A stretch of 64,000 bases of DNA from Leifsonia sp. TF02-11 (GCF_017565305.1 NZ_JAGEKP010000001.1:62001-126000), one strand, 5' to 3'; shown: positions 7,447-15,910, counted from the stretch's first letter. Made by a program: numbers and translations. The notes: generated from the letters alone by a model not told the origin.

Positions 7447-8360
7447 GCGCTCTGCTCGAATTCTGTCTCACGGACGTTGGTCTTGCGGACGATGAGTTGC
7501 TGGAGGGAGACCGGGGCGAGCTCGAGACCGGCTGCGGCCGCCTCGGTGCGCTCGGCCGGGCCGAGACCGGAGACCGTCACGGAGGCCAGGCCGCCGATGC
7601 CGTCGCGGTGCAGCACCTCGCGGCCTCCGACGAACGCGTCTACCGCGGTGCGCGGCCCGACGACGGTCGTGGCGGACGAGCGGAGCGTCTCCGCATCGTC
7701 GTCCATCAGGATGCGGCCCTGGTCGATGACGATGACGTGCTCGAGGAGGTTGGCCACCTCGTCGATCAGGTGCGTGGAGAGCACGACCGTGCGCGGGTGC
7801 TCTGCGAAGTCTTCCAGCAGCCGATCGTAGAAGAGCTGGCGCGCGACCGCGTCGAGTCCGAGGTAGGGCTCATCGAAGAACGTCAGCGGAGCCCGCGACG
7901 CGAGGCCGACGATCACGCCGACCGCCGACAGCTGGCCACGGGAGAGCTTCTTGATGCGACGGGTCAACGGGACCCGGAACTCCTCGATGAGCTGGTCGGC
8001 CAGGTCGGCGTCCCAGTTCTCGAAGAACCACGGTGCGCTGCGGAAGACGTGCCGCGGCTGGAAGTCTTCCGGGTAGCGCTGGCTCTCCTTGATGAAGCAG
8101 ATGTTCTGCAGCACGCGTGCGTTCTCGGTGGGCTTCTCTCCGAACACCCGGATGTCTCCGGCGGTGACGAAGTCCTGCCCGGTGATGAGCTGCATCAGGG
8201 TGGTCTTGCCCGCGCCGTTGCGGCCGAGGAGGCCGTGGATGCGGTTCGGCTTGATCGTGACGGAGACGTCGTCGATCGCGGTGAACGATCCGAAGCGCTT
8301 GGTCACGTTCGAGACCTGCACCGCTGGAGCGATGGAGGTCGGTGCCGGGGTCGCGCTCAT
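7443..8360 (-). CDS. ABC transporter ATP-binding protein
   Basis: The 305-residue ATPase has Walker A GRNGAGKTT at residues 46-54, signature motif LSRGQLS, Walker B LTFFDEPYLGLD and switch-His LSTHLID. The order and spacing match a DrrA/CcmA-like single-domain ATPase of ABC-2 exporters, with about 80 extra C-terminal residues. It overlaps both the regulator upstream and the permease downstream by 4 nt, so all three are translationally coupled. Confidence 0.93.
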   Translation of the reverse strand: MSATPAPTSIAPAVQVSNVTKRFGSFTAIDDVSVTIKPNRIHGLLGRNGAGKTTLMQLITGQDFVTAGDIRVFGEKPTENARVLQNICFIKESQRYPEDFQPRHVFRSAPWFFENWDADLADQLIEEFRVPLTRRIKKLSRGQLSAVGVIVGLASRAPLTFFDEPYLGLDAVARQLFYDRLLEDFAEHPRTVVLSTHLIDEVANLLEHVIVIDQGRILMDDDAETLRSSATTVVGPRTAVDAFVGGREVLHRDGIGGLASVTVSGLGPAERTEAAAAGLELAPVSLQQLIVRKTNVRETEFEQSA

Positions 8361-8719
8361 GCGCTGATTCCTTCCTTCTGGATCATCTGGCTGATCTGGT
8401 CGGGGTCGATCCCGAGCTTCGCCGCCTCGGCGAGCAGGGGTCGGAGGTATTCGTCGCGGAACGCCTCGCGCCGCTTGGCGACGAGCCGTTCGCGCGCGCC
8501 ATCGGAGACGAACATGCCGATTCCTCGCTTCTTGTAGAGGATCCCGTCGTCGACGAGAAGGTTGACGCCTTTGCCGGCCGTGGCCGGGTTGATCCGGTAG
8601 AAGGCCGCGAACTCGTTCGTGGACGGCACCTGCGTCTCGGGCGGGTAGACGCCTTCGATGATGTCGTTCTCGATCTGCTCGGCGATCTGGACGAAGATCG
8701 GCTTGCCTTCTTCGATCAC
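8357..8719 (-). CDS. GntR-family transcriptional regulator, YtrA subfamily
   Basis: The 120-residue product has an N-terminal winged helix (IEEGKPIFVQIAEQIENDII, then YPPETQVPSTNEFAAFYRI and GKGVNLLVDDGILYKKRGIG) and a short helical tail, as in YtrA-like regulators. These usually repress their own ABC transporter operon. It is the first gene of the regulator-ATPase-permease operon. The start is GTG. An ATG slightly upstream is out because its frame stops after four codons. A palindrome overlaps the upstream region. Confidence 0.9.
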   Translation of the reverse strand: MIEEGKPIFVQIAEQIENDIIEGVYPPETQVPSTNEFAAFYRINPATAGKGVNLLVDDGILYKKRGIGMFVSDGARERLVAKRREAFRDEYLRPLLAEAAKLGIDPDQISQMIQKEGISA

Positions 8720-8737
8720 GCGAACCTCATGGGTTCA

Positions 8738-8753
8738 TTAGTCATGTAACTAA
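8738..8753. promoter_or_regulatory. Candidate GntR/YtrA operator
   Basis: TTAGT-N6-ACTAA is a 5-bp inverted repeat around CATGTA, 19 bp upstream of the regulator start. It is much more AT-rich than its surroundings and overlaps the likely promoter. A TTGCAT on the minus strand (8756-8761) could be the -35. Autorepression is inferred from the family. Confidence 0.5.
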
Positions 8754-8853
8754 CCATGCAACCAACCCCGGGTGCGTGTCAAGAGATCTGCCGCAAATGT
8801 CCCGATCGAGGCCGCCAGAGAGCACATTCGGCGCAAATCCGCCGTTCGCGGCC

Positions 8854-8859
8854 TAGCGT
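8854..8859 (+). promoter_or_regulatory. -10 box TAGCGT, leaderless promoter
   Basis: TAGCGT ends 6 nt before the amidase ATG. A GAGG also lies in between, so either mode is possible. Confidence 0.45.
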
Positions 8860-8865
8860 TGAGGC

Positions 8866-10293
8866 ATGGCGGAACTGCATGAGCTGACGGCATTGGAGTT
8901 GTGGCAGGAACTGCAGACGGGACGCGTCTCGCCTCGGGAGCTGGCCTCGCACTACCTGGATCGCATCGAGCGGCTCAACCCGCAGCTCGGCGCGTTCGTC
9001 ACAGTGACGCGGGAGCGTGCCCTCGCCCGGGCGGACGAAGTCGCCGAACGGGTCCAGAAGACGTCACCGCTGTGGGGGCTGCCGTCCGGCGACAAGGACC
9101 TCTGGATGCGCGCCGACGTACCCACCGGGTTCGGCTCGCGGGTGATGGCGGGATTCGTGCCCGACGTGTCCGACGAGATCGTCGAGACGCTCGACGCGGC
9201 CGGGGCGGTCAGCCTCGGCAAGACCAACGCGCCGGAGTTCGGCCTCCCCGCGTACACCGAGTCGCTCGCGGCCCCGCCCGCGCGCAACCCGTGGGATCCC
9301 GCGCTCGGCGCCGGCGGATCCAGCGGTGGCGCCGCCGTCGCGGTCGCGAGCGGGATGCTGCCGTTCGCGCCCGGCTCCGACGGCGGCGGCTCCGTGCGCA
9401 TCCCCGCGGCGGCTTGCGGGCTGGTCGGCATCAAGCCGTCGCGCGGGCTCGTTCCGGCTGGGAGCGGCATCGACTCGCTCGCCGGGTTGGTGGTGGACGG
9501 CCCGCTCGCGCGCACGACGACCGACGCCGCCCTGCTGCTCGACGGGATGATCGCGCGGGTGGGCGGCCGCATCGACCATCACTACACGCTGCGTGCGCCC
9601 TATGACGATGACGGGCCCTTCCTCGGCACGGCCGTGCGCGGCGAGGGGCGCTTCCAGCTCGGCGTCATGACGACCTCCGCCTGGGACGACGCCTACGACA
9701 TCACGATCGCCCCGGAGGCGCGGGCCGCGCTGGACGTCGCCGTCGAGGCCCTGACGGGGATGGGGCACGGGATGGAGGAGACGGCGCTCGACCCCGATCC
9801 GACGTACGCGCCAGCGTTCCGGACCATCTGGCAGGCCGGTGCGGCGCGCATCCCGGCAGAGGGAGAAGCTCTCGCTCTGCTCGAGCCGCTCACAGCGTGG
9901 CTCGTCCAGCGCGGACGTGCGATCAGTGCGCGCGAGCTGAGCGAGGCGCTGAGCGCGCTCACCGCGTACGAGCGGTCGTTCATCCGGCAGCTCGCGTCGT
10001 TCGACGCCGTGCTCACACCCGCACTCGCCCTCACGCCACGGCCGGTCGGCTGGTACGACTCGGAGGACGGCGAGCGCAACTTCGAACAGCAGGTGCTCTA
10101 CACGCCGTTCACGTCGATGCTGAATGTCACTGGACTCCCGGGCATCGTGCTACCGGTGACGCAGACGGAGGGCGGGCTGCCGATGGGCGTTCAGCTCATC
10201 GGTCGCCCGGGAGGCGAGCGCGCACTGTTGTCGCTGGCAGCACAGCTGGAGCGTCGCATTCACTGGGAGAGGCGCCGGCCGCCGGTCTGGTGA
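8866..10293 (+). CDS. Amidase signature family hydrolase
   Basis: The 475-residue enzyme hydrolyses carboxylic amides. The Ser-cisSer-Lys triad is visible: Lys near residue 77 in GDKDLW, the GGSSGGAA glycine-rich loop near residue 150, and the nucleophile in GSDGGGSVRIPAA near residue 175. A C-terminal FTSMLNVTGLPGIVLP block follows as in indoleacetamide/6-aminohexanoate-type amidases. The neighbours do not suggest GatA of a transamidosome: gatC and gatB are absent. The substrate is unknown. Confidence 0.9.
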   Translation: MAELHELTALELWQELQTGRVSPRELASHYLDRIERLNPQLGAFVTVTRERALARADEVAERVQKTSPLWGLPSGDKDLWMRADVPTGFGSRVMAGFVPDVSDEIVETLDAAGAVSLGKTNAPEFGLPAYTESLAAPPARNPWDPALGAGGSSGGAAVAVASGMLPFAPGSDGGGSVRIPAAACGLVGIKPSRGLVPAGSGIDSLAGLVVDGPLARTTTDAALLLDGMIARVGGRIDHHYTLRAPYDDDGPFLGTAVRGEGRFQLGVMTTSAWDDAYDITIAPEARAALDVAVEALTGMGHGMEETALDPDPTYAPAFRTIWQAGAARIPAEGEALALLEPLTAWLVQRGRAISARELSEALSALTAYERSFIRQLASFDAVLTPALALTPRPVGWYDSEDGERNFEQQVLYTPFTSMLNVTGLPGIVLPVTQTEGGLPMGVQLIGRPGGERALLSLAAQLERRIHWERRRPPVW

Positions 10294-10315
10294 GGTCGCT
10301 CTGCGCGACGCGAGC

Positions 10316-10344
10316 GGGGCCCCCGAATGGTGTTCGGAGGCCCC
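10316..10344 (+). terminator. Hairpin terminator between convergent genes
   Basis: A 12-bp stem with one mismatch (GGGGCCCCCGAA against TTCGGAGGCCCC) closes a 5-nt loop. It lies between the amidase and the convergent secreted protein. Confidence 0.7.
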
Positions 10345-10375
10345 GTGTCGTGGTGGTGGTGTCAGGGTTGTGTCG

Positions 10376-11107
10376 TCAGAGCTTCAGACTCGGTGCGAGG
10401 ATGTGCGCCGTGTACGAGAAGCCGTCGATGACCTGGCCGGCACTGTTGTAGACGGTCACCATGAGGTGGTTGCCGTTCGAGCCGCCGAAGTCGGCGGTGG
10501 GAATCGAGAACGTCGCCTTCTGCGGCGCCGCCGTCGATGTCTTCAGGTACTCCGCGAACTCGCCCTTCTTGGGACTCCACATCGTGACCTTGACCGTGGT
10601 GCCAGGCTGACCCTTGGTGACCGCGAGCGTCGCAGTGAGAGTCGTTGCGGACTTCTTCACCAGGGTCGGCGTCGCGAGCCCCGGGGTGGTCGCGAGAGTG
10701 ACGGGAGCGCCCAGGAAGCCGGCGATCGGTGCGCCCTGGCCGTCGATCTTGACACCGGCGGCGTTGAAGACCTCCACATACAGCTGGTTCGTCAGCCCGG
10801 CGCCGACGAAGTCGGCCTTCGGGACCGTGAACGCGACCGTGCCGGCGACGGCGGCCGAGGCGACGACGCCGTAGTCCTTGACCGGCACGCCGTTCGCGTC
10901 GGACACGGAGGCGCGGACGGTTCCACCGGTAACGGCGGAGACGGTGGCGTCGATCTGGTAAAGGCCTGGCGCGTAGGTCACCTCGTGCGAGGCGATCGAG
11001 GTCAGCGAGCGCGCGGGCGTGGTCGCGTTCGCCGCGGTGATCGGGGCGAGGGCCAGGGTTGCGGCGACGGCGATGCCGGCGAGCGCTTTGACGGGGGAAG
11101 TGCGCAA
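10376..11107 (-). CDS. Secreted protein with two Ig-like repeats
   Basis: The 243-residue product has a Sec signal peptide (RTSPVKALAGIAVAATLALA, probable cleavage after AANA). The mature part holds two similar beta-rich units of about 100 residues. Unit 1 contains FVGAGLTNQLYVEVFNAAGV plus KIDG; unit 2 contains FGGSNGNHLMVTVYNSAGQV plus IDG. No enzymatic motif is seen, and an adhesin or wall-associated role is only a guess. The start was placed at a TTG because GGAG lies 5 nt upstream of it; a GTG 15 codons earlier has no such site. Confidence 0.75.
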   Translation of the reverse strand: MRTSPVKALAGIAVAATLALAPITAANATTPARSLTSIASHEVTYAPGLYQIDATVSAVTGGTVRASVSDANGVPVKDYGVVASAAVAGTVAFTVPKADFVGAGLTNQLYVEVFNAAGVKIDGQGAPIAGFLGAPVTLATTPGLATPTLVKKSATTLTATLAVTKGQPGTTVKVTMWSPKKGEFAEYLKTSTAAPQKATFSIPTADFGGSNGNHLMVTVYNSAGQVIDGFSYTAHILAPSLKL

Positions 11108-11258
11108 TGGGTCTCCAATATTCGGTGTGATGCGTCGACCGAGAGTCGACACACTCGATGTCTAGCAAGTTAAAATCTTACACATTGACAACAGACATGG
11201 ATATTCACGTCGATCGGCGCGAGGGAGACGGCCGTCGCCAGACCGTGGTGCGGAGCGC

Positions 11259-11264
11259 TACGAT
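11259..11264 (+). promoter_or_regulatory. -10 box TACGAT, leaderless promoter
   Basis: TACGAT ends 6 nt before the GTG of the PLP decarboxylase. The divergent gap to the secreted protein also holds a notably AT-rich stretch (11160-11207) likely to carry the opposite promoter. Confidence 0.5.
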
Positions 11265-11270
11265 GCCCGC

Positions 11271-12659
11271 GTGGACGATCGGGAGGGGTTCCGCCCGGTC
11301 CTCGGCGAGGCGGCGTCATTCGCCGGTGACTGGCTCGACGGCGTACGCGAGGGAGCGATTCCTCCCCGCGCCGACATCGACGCGGTCGCGGACGCCCTCG
11401 GCCGCGACCTCCCCGCCCGCGGGCCGTCGCCCGAGGCGGTCATCGCCCACCTGGCCGCAGCCGTCGAGCCCGGCCTGATGCGGATGCATTCGCCACGTTT
11501 CCACGGTTGGGTGATCGGGGGAGCGCAGCCCGTCTCGCTCGGAGCCGACTGGCTGGTGTCGGCATGGGATCAGAACGCGGGCCTGCGGTCGCTGTCGCCG
11601 GGTGTCGTGGCGGCGGAGGAGATCGCGGCGTCCTGGCTGCTCCGGCTGCTGGGGCTTCCGGACGGTGCGGAAGTGGGCTTCGTCACCGGAGCGACGGCCG
11701 CGAACCTGGTCGGGCTGGTCTGCGCGCGTGACGCGACGCTGCGCCGGTCCGGCTGGAACACCGCCGTCGACGGCCTGGCCGGCGGCCCGCGCGTGCGGCT
11801 GCTCGTCGGCGCGGAGCGGCACGGTTCGATCGACGGCGCGGCACGGCTGGCCGGGCTCGGAGGGGGACGGGAGGTCGCCGCAGACGACCAGGGCCGGATC
11901 CGCCTCGACGCCCTCCGTGCCGCGCTCGCCGACGGCGATGGGCCCGCGATCGTCTGCCTGCAGGCGGGGAACGTGCACTCCGGATCGTTCGACCCCTTCG
12001 CCGAGGCGGTCGAGATCTCCCATGCAGCGGGTGCCTGGGTGCACATCGACGGCGCCTTCGGGCTGTGGGCAGCCGCCGCACCGCGGCTGCGTGCGCTCAC
12101 CGCGGGGATGGGCGGGGCGGACTCCTGGGCGACCGACGCGCACAAGACGCTGAACGTGCCGTACGACTGCGGCGTCGCGGTGGTGGCGCGTCCGGAGGCG
12201 ATGCACGCTTCGATGGCCCAGCATGCCGCCTACCTGCAGTCGTCCGCCGGCATCGCCGACCCCAGCGACCGGGTGCCGGAGCTGAGCCGCCGCGCCCGCG
12301 GCGTCCCGGTCTACGCCGCGCTGGCCCAGCTGGGACGCGACGGTGTCGCCGACCTCGTGCAGGGCCTCGCCGACGCCGCGACGGTGATCGCGGACGGACT
12401 GCGCGGCCTCGCCGGGGCGGAGGTGCTCAACGACGTGGTCTACACCCAGGTCTGCGCCGCCTTCGGCGACGACGAACGCACCCGCCGGGTCGGTGACGCG
12501 TTGCGCGCCGGCGGAATCGCCCTGGCGTCGCCGTCGCAGTGGCGCGGTCGCGCGGTCCTCCGGCTCTCCGTCAGCAACTGGCTCACCGACCGCCGTGAAG
12601 CGGAGCGCACGGTCGAAGCGGTGCGGGCCGCGGTGGAGAAGGTCGACCGACTCCGGTGA
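11271..12659 (+). CDS. PLP-dependent group II decarboxylase
   Basis: The 462-residue enzyme has fold-type I, group II decarboxylase features (aromatic L-amino acid, glutamate or diaminobutyrate decarboxylase relatives). The cofactor Lys is at about residue 292 in TDAHKTLNVPYDCG. The stacking His lies in GAERHGSID and the phosphate-binding GATAANLVGL is near residue 143. WVHIDGAFGLWAA carries the Asp that binds the pyridine nitrogen. The amino-acid substrate is undetermined. It is transcribed toward tyrS, but the leader peptide and hairpins between suggest separate control. Confidence 0.87.
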   Translation: MDDREGFRPVLGEAASFAGDWLDGVREGAIPPRADIDAVADALGRDLPARGPSPEAVIAHLAAAVEPGLMRMHSPRFHGWVIGGAQPVSLGADWLVSAWDQNAGLRSLSPGVVAAEEIAASWLLRLLGLPDGAEVGFVTGATAANLVGLVCARDATLRRSGWNTAVDGLAGGPRVRLLVGAERHGSIDGAARLAGLGGGREVAADDQGRIRLDALRAALADGDGPAIVCLQAGNVHSGSFDPFAEAVEISHAAGAWVHIDGAFGLWAAAAPRLRALTAGMGGADSWATDAHKTLNVPYDCGVAVVARPEAMHASMAQHAAYLQSSAGIADPSDRVPELSRRARGVPVYAALAQLGRDGVADLVQGLADAATVIADGLRGLAGAEVLNDVVYTQVCAAFGDDERTRRVGDALRAGGIALASPSQWRGRAVLRLSVSNWLTDRREAERTVEAVRAAVEKVDRLR

Positions 12660-12669
12660 ACTGGCATGC

Positions 12670-12675
12670 TACGGT
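12670..12675 (+). promoter_or_regulatory. -10 box TACGGT before the tyrosine leader peptide
   Basis: TACGGT ends 7 nt before the ATG of the 18-codon leader ORF, implying a leaderless transcript that starts with the leader peptide. Confidence 0.5.
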
Positions 12676-12682
12676 TCTCTGC

Positions 12683-12739
12683 ATGCAGGCGCTTTCCTAC
12701 GCATATCTCCCGGCTCTGGTCAGAGCCGGCGTCGTGTAG
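12683..12739 (+). CDS. Tyrosine-containing leader peptide of the downstream tyrS
   Basis: The 18-codon ORF encodes MQALSYAYLPALVRAGVV and ends at TAG. Two Tyr codons (TAC at 12698, TAT at 12704) sit just before a perfect inverted repeat that encodes PALVRAG. It lies 118 nt upstream of a tyrosyl-tRNA synthetase gene and a promoter-like -10 precedes it. This is the arrangement expected of a ribosome-sensing attenuator that responds to charged tRNA-Tyr. The role is inferred from position, codons and downstream folds. Confidence 0.65.
   Translation: MQALSYAYLPALVRAGVV
12710..12729 (+). promoter_or_regulatory. Leader hairpin A:B
   Basis: An 8-bp stem (CCGGCTCT with AGAGCCGG) closes a 4-nt loop directly downstream of the Tyr codons. 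Arm A (GGCTCTG) can also pair with a second copy of CAGAGCC at 12760-12766. The 13-nt string TCTGGTCAGAGCC occurs exactly twice (12715-12727 and 12754-12766). Confidence 0.6.
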
Positions 12740-12756
12740 CGCGCTGTTTCGTATCT

Positions 12757-12821
12757 GGTCAGAGCCCTGAAGGCAAGGACATCCGTCCTTGCCTTTCGTG
12801 TATCCGCGGGAGGCTCTGGCC
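12757..12821 (+). promoter_or_regulatory. Attenuator region: terminator-like stem enclosed by an alternative stem
   Basis: A 12-bp hairpin (12769-12796, arms AAGGCAAGGAC and GTCCTTGCCTT, loop of 4) is followed by only three Ts. It is flanked by GGTCAGAGCC (12757-12766) and GGCTCTGGCC (12812-12821), which can pair with each other. Because CAGAGCC at 12760 can pair with either 12712-12718 or 12812-12818, mutually exclusive structures exist. An antiterminator overlapping the 12769 stem is not obvious, so the exact mechanism is open. Confidence 0.55.
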
Positions 12822-12856
12822 CGTCCATCCCTCTCGCCCGATGGAGAGGGAGACGC

Positions 12857-14068
12857 ATGTCTCACGCAGACGATGTCCTGGAGCCGATGTGGCGGACGAT
12901 CGACTCGATCGTCGACGAGGAGGGTCTTCGACGGCGCCTGGACGCCGGCGAGAAGCTCCGTATCAAGTACGGCGTGGATCTGACGGCTCCGGATCTGCAC
13001 CTCGGGCACGCCGTGAATCTCTGGTTGATGCGCCACCTCCAGAGCCGCGGGCACACGGTCGTCTTCCTGCTCGGTGATCTCACCACCCAGGTCGGTGACC
13101 CGACCGGCAAGTCGGAGACGAGGCCGGTGCTGTCCCGGGAGGCGATCGAGCAGAACGCTGCCGCCTTCCTGGACCAGGTGTCGATAGTGCTCGACACCGA
13201 CCCGGCCGTGTTCGAGGTGCGCCGCAACTCGGAGTGGTTCGAGCGGATGCCCATCCCGCAGCTGCTCGGGCTGTTCAGCCTGACGACCAACGCGCAGCTC
13301 ATGGCACGCGACATGTTCCGGGAGCGCGTCGCGAACGGCCGGGAGATCGCGCTGCACGAGCTGACCTACCCGGTGCTCCAGGGCTACGACAGCGTCGCGA
13401 TCGACAGCGACCTGACCATCGTCGGATCGGACCAGCTCTTCAACGAGATGATGGGTCGCCAGCTCCAGCAGCGCCTCGGAGCGCGACAGCAGGCGATCAT
13501 CACCACGGTCATCACACCGGGACTGGACGGCGGCCCCAAGCAGTCGAAGTCGCTCGGCAACTACGTGGCTCTGACCGACGCCCCCGCAGACAAGTTCGGC
13601 AAGATCATGAGCCTGTCCGACGAGCTCGTCGGTGTCTGGGCCGGCGCGTACACGACTCTCGACGATTCCCGGCTCGCAGAGCTGGAGCGCGCCGTCGCCG
13701 CCGGCGGCCCGGCGGCCAGGGACGCGAAGCTGACGCTCGCCGAGGCCGTCGTCGCGCGCTACCACGGCGCGGCGGCCGCGAGTCACGAGCGCGAGGCCTT
13801 CCTGAGCGTCTTCTCCGACGGTGCCGCCCCTGTCGACATTCTCGAGGTGGACGTCGCTGCGGAGACCGTCACTGTGCTGGCGTTGCTCGAACTCGTCAGA
13901 CCGGACCTCTCCCAATCGGCCAGGCGGCGCCTCCTCGCTCAGAACGCCGTCCGCATCGACGGGGAGCCGGTCAGCGACCCGGGGCTGTCGCTCACTCTCC
14001 GTGACGGGACCACCGTGCGCACCGGGCGACGGTCGTGGGCGCGGATCCGCGTGGGCAGGAACGTGTAG
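12857..14068 (+). CDS. tyrS: Tyrosyl-tRNA synthetase, TyrZ-like form
   Basis: This class I synthetase of 403 residues charges tRNA-Tyr. HIGH-type motif HLGHAVNLW is near residue 50 and the KMSKS-type motif KQSKSLGN near residue 228. LQGYDSVAIDSDLTIVGSDQ supplies the tyrosine pocket, and a C-terminal S4 RNA-binding domain (SARRRLLAQNAVRIDGEPV) follows. It differs clearly from the second tyrosyl synthetase at 35421 (KFGKS motif, different pocket), so the genome carries two types. This copy is the one preceded by the Tyr leader peptide, consistent with induction on tyrosine shortage or with an inhibitor-resistant back-up role. Confidence 0.9.
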   Translation: MSHADDVLEPMWRTIDSIVDEEGLRRRLDAGEKLRIKYGVDLTAPDLHLGHAVNLWLMRHLQSRGHTVVFLLGDLTTQVGDPTGKSETRPVLSREAIEQNAAAFLDQVSIVLDTDPAVFEVRRNSEWFERMPIPQLLGLFSLTTNAQLMARDMFRERVANGREIALHELTYPVLQGYDSVAIDSDLTIVGSDQLFNEMMGRQLQQRLGARQQAIITTVITPGLDGGPKQSKSLGNYVALTDAPADKFGKIMSLSDELVGVWAGAYTTLDDSRLAELERAVAAGGPAARDAKLTLAEAVVARYHGAAAASHEREAFLSVFSDGAAPVDILEVDVAAETVTVLALLELVRPDLSQSARRRLLAQNAVRIDGEPVSDPGLSLTLRDGTTVRTGRRSWARIRVGRNV

Positions 14069-14113
14069 GGAGAAAGGAGCGGCGGTGCCGAGCAGTCTCT
14101 CGACGACCCGGTC

Positions 14114-15910
14114 TCACCGCCCTGCCGCGTACCCCTGCATCCCGCGCGGATTGGCCGCGGCCGACAGCACGCCCGTCGCGGGGTCACTGCCCACCGACGA
14201 GAGCCGACCCAGCGTCCAGGCGCCCGCTCGCGTCACCACGTGACCGCGCGCCTCCAGCCCCGCGATCACCTCGTCGGGGAGCCGCTCCTCCACGACGGCT
14301 CCGGCGGGCACCCACGTGCGCGGCCAGAACGACTCCGCCAGCGACGTGGTGTGAAACGCAGGGGCGTCGATCGCCTGCTGCGGCGTGTAGCCGCCCACGA
14401 TGGTCCGGAGCAGGTAGAGCAGCTGCCACTGGTCCTGCTGGTCGCCGCCCGGCGAACCCAGCGCGAGAACGGGCAGCCCGTCCCGCAGGACCAGGGTGGG
14501 CGTGAGCGTCGTGCGCGGCCGGTGCCCCGGCGTGAGCGTCGACGCGGAGCCCTCCTCCAGTGAGGTCATCTGCAGGCGCGTGCCGAGGCAGAAGCCGAGC
14601 GCGGGGATCGTCGGCGACGATTGCAGCCAGCCGCCGGAAGGCGTCGCGGAGACGATGTTCCCCCAGCGGTCGACCACATCGAGATGGCACGTGTCTCCGC
14701 GGGTCTCGCCGGTGGGCGAGACGGTCGGCTCTCCGGCCCCGGCGACGGCGGTGGACAGGGGAGGCCGGTAGGCGGTACGCAGCGGCGGCAGGAACGGAGT
14801 GCCCCCCGGCACGACGCCCGGCCGGAACTCGGCGGAGGCGCGATCGCCGATCAGGGCGCGGCGCTCGGCGATGTAGCCGGGGGCGAGCAGTTCCTCAACC
14901 GGAACCGCCGCCTCGCCGAAGTACGCGTCGCGGTCCGCGTAGGCGAGCTTCTGCGCCTCCAGGATCGTGTGGGCGCCCAGCTCGGTCGACGGGTCGAGGT
15001 GCTCCTCGTCGAAGCCGTCGAGGATGGCCAGGGTCTCCAGCAGCGCCGGTCCCTGTCCCCAGGCTCCCGTCTTCGCGATCGTGAAGCCACGGAACTCCAG
15101 AGTCGTCGCCGGTTCGTACCCGGCCCGGAACGCCGCGAAGTCGGCTTCGGCGATGACCCCGGCGTGGTCGGTTCCGGGGGAGTGCCGGTGCGGGATGCGG
15201 GCGAAGGCCGCCGCCTCGCGGGCGACGTGGCCCGTCGCCCACTCGGTTCGCGCGGCCTCGACCCGTTCCTCTCTGGTCGACGCCTCGTCGCCGGCGGCGA
15301 CCAGGCCGCGCAGCACGCGCGCGTACGCCGGGTTCGTGATCAGCTCGCCCGGCTCGGGGATGCGCCCGCCCGGCATCCATTGCTCCGCCGACGTCGGCCA
15401 GTGCTCGGCGAAGAGGCCGGCGACCGTGCGGATCGTCGCGCACACGCGCTCCAGCGCGGGGTGGCCGTCCTCCGCGTAACCGATGGCGAACGCGAGCACC
15501 TCGGCGAGCTCCCAGGTGCCGTGGTCCTTCAGCAGCAGCAGCCACGCGTCCACCGCGCCGGGCACGGCTGCCGCGAGCGCCCCGGCGCCCGGCACCAGCT
15601 CCAGTCCCTCGGCGAGGTAGTGCTCTCGGGTCGCCGCGGCCGGTGCGGGGCCCTGCCCGGCGAGCACGACGGGCGTCGGGTCGTCCGCCGTGGCGAACAG
15701 CGCGACGAGGTCGCCGCCCGGGCCGTTCAGGTGCGGCTCGACCACGTGCAGCACGAAGGCCGCGGCGACGGCGGCGTCGAACGCGTTTCCGCCGCGCTCC
15801 AGCACGGCCTGTGCGGTCGCCGTCGCGAGCCAGTGCGTCGAGGCGGACATTCCGAACGTCCCGGTCAGCGTCGGTCGGGTGGTCACCGCTGGAGGGGGCG
15901 TGAAGGTCAT
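14114..15910 (-). CDS. ggt: Gamma-glutamyltransferase family protein
   Basis: The 598-residue Ntn-hydrolase has GMSASTHWLATATAQAVLER and GGNAFDAAVAAAF near the N-terminus and the LNGPGGDLVALF block. The autocleavage/catalytic Thr lies in GETRGDTCHLDVVDRWGNIV, and LGSPGGDQQDQW near the C-terminus forms the glutamate pocket. No signal peptide is seen, so it may be cytoplasmic, acting on glutathione-like or other gamma-glutamyl compounds. The ATG at MTFTPPP was chosen. A GTG five codons earlier is possible. Confidence 0.9.
   Translation of the reverse strand: MTFTPPPAVTTRPTLTGTFGMSASTHWLATATAQAVLERGGNAFDAAVAAAFVLHVVEPHLNGPGGDLVALFATADDPTPVVLAGQGPAPAAATREHYLAEGLELVPGAGALAAAVPGAVDAWLLLLKDHGTWELAEVLAFAIGYAEDGHPALERVCATIRTVAGLFAEHWPTSAEQWMPGGRIPEPGELITNPAYARVLRGLVAAGDEASTREERVEAARTEWATGHVAREAAAFARIPHRHSPGTDHAGVIAEADFAAFRAGYEPATTLEFRGFTIAKTGAWGQGPALLETLAILDGFDEEHLDPSTELGAHTILEAQKLAYADRDAYFGEAAVPVEELLAPGYIAERRALIGDRASAEFRPGVVPGGTPFLPPLRTAYRPPLSTAVAGAGEPTVSPTGETRGDTCHLDVVDRWGNIVSATPSGGWLQSSPTIPALGFCLGTRLQMTSLEEGSASTLTPGHRPRTTLTPTLVLRDGLPVLALGSPGGDQQDQWQLLYLLRTIVGGYTPQQAIDAPAFHTTSLAESFWPRTWVPAGAVVEERLPDEVIAGLEARGHVVTRAGAWTLGRLSSVGSDPATGVLSAAANPRGMQGYAAGR

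Noticed and set aside
8866-10293. GatA subunit of Glu-tRNA(Gln) amidotransferase
   Set aside because: gatC and gatB are not adjacent, and the C-terminal region resembles stand-alone amidases.
12660-12856. T-box riboswitch before tyrS
   Set aside because: The conserved T-box bulge (GGUGGNACCGCG-like) and specifier stem are not present, whereas a short ORF with Tyr codons is.
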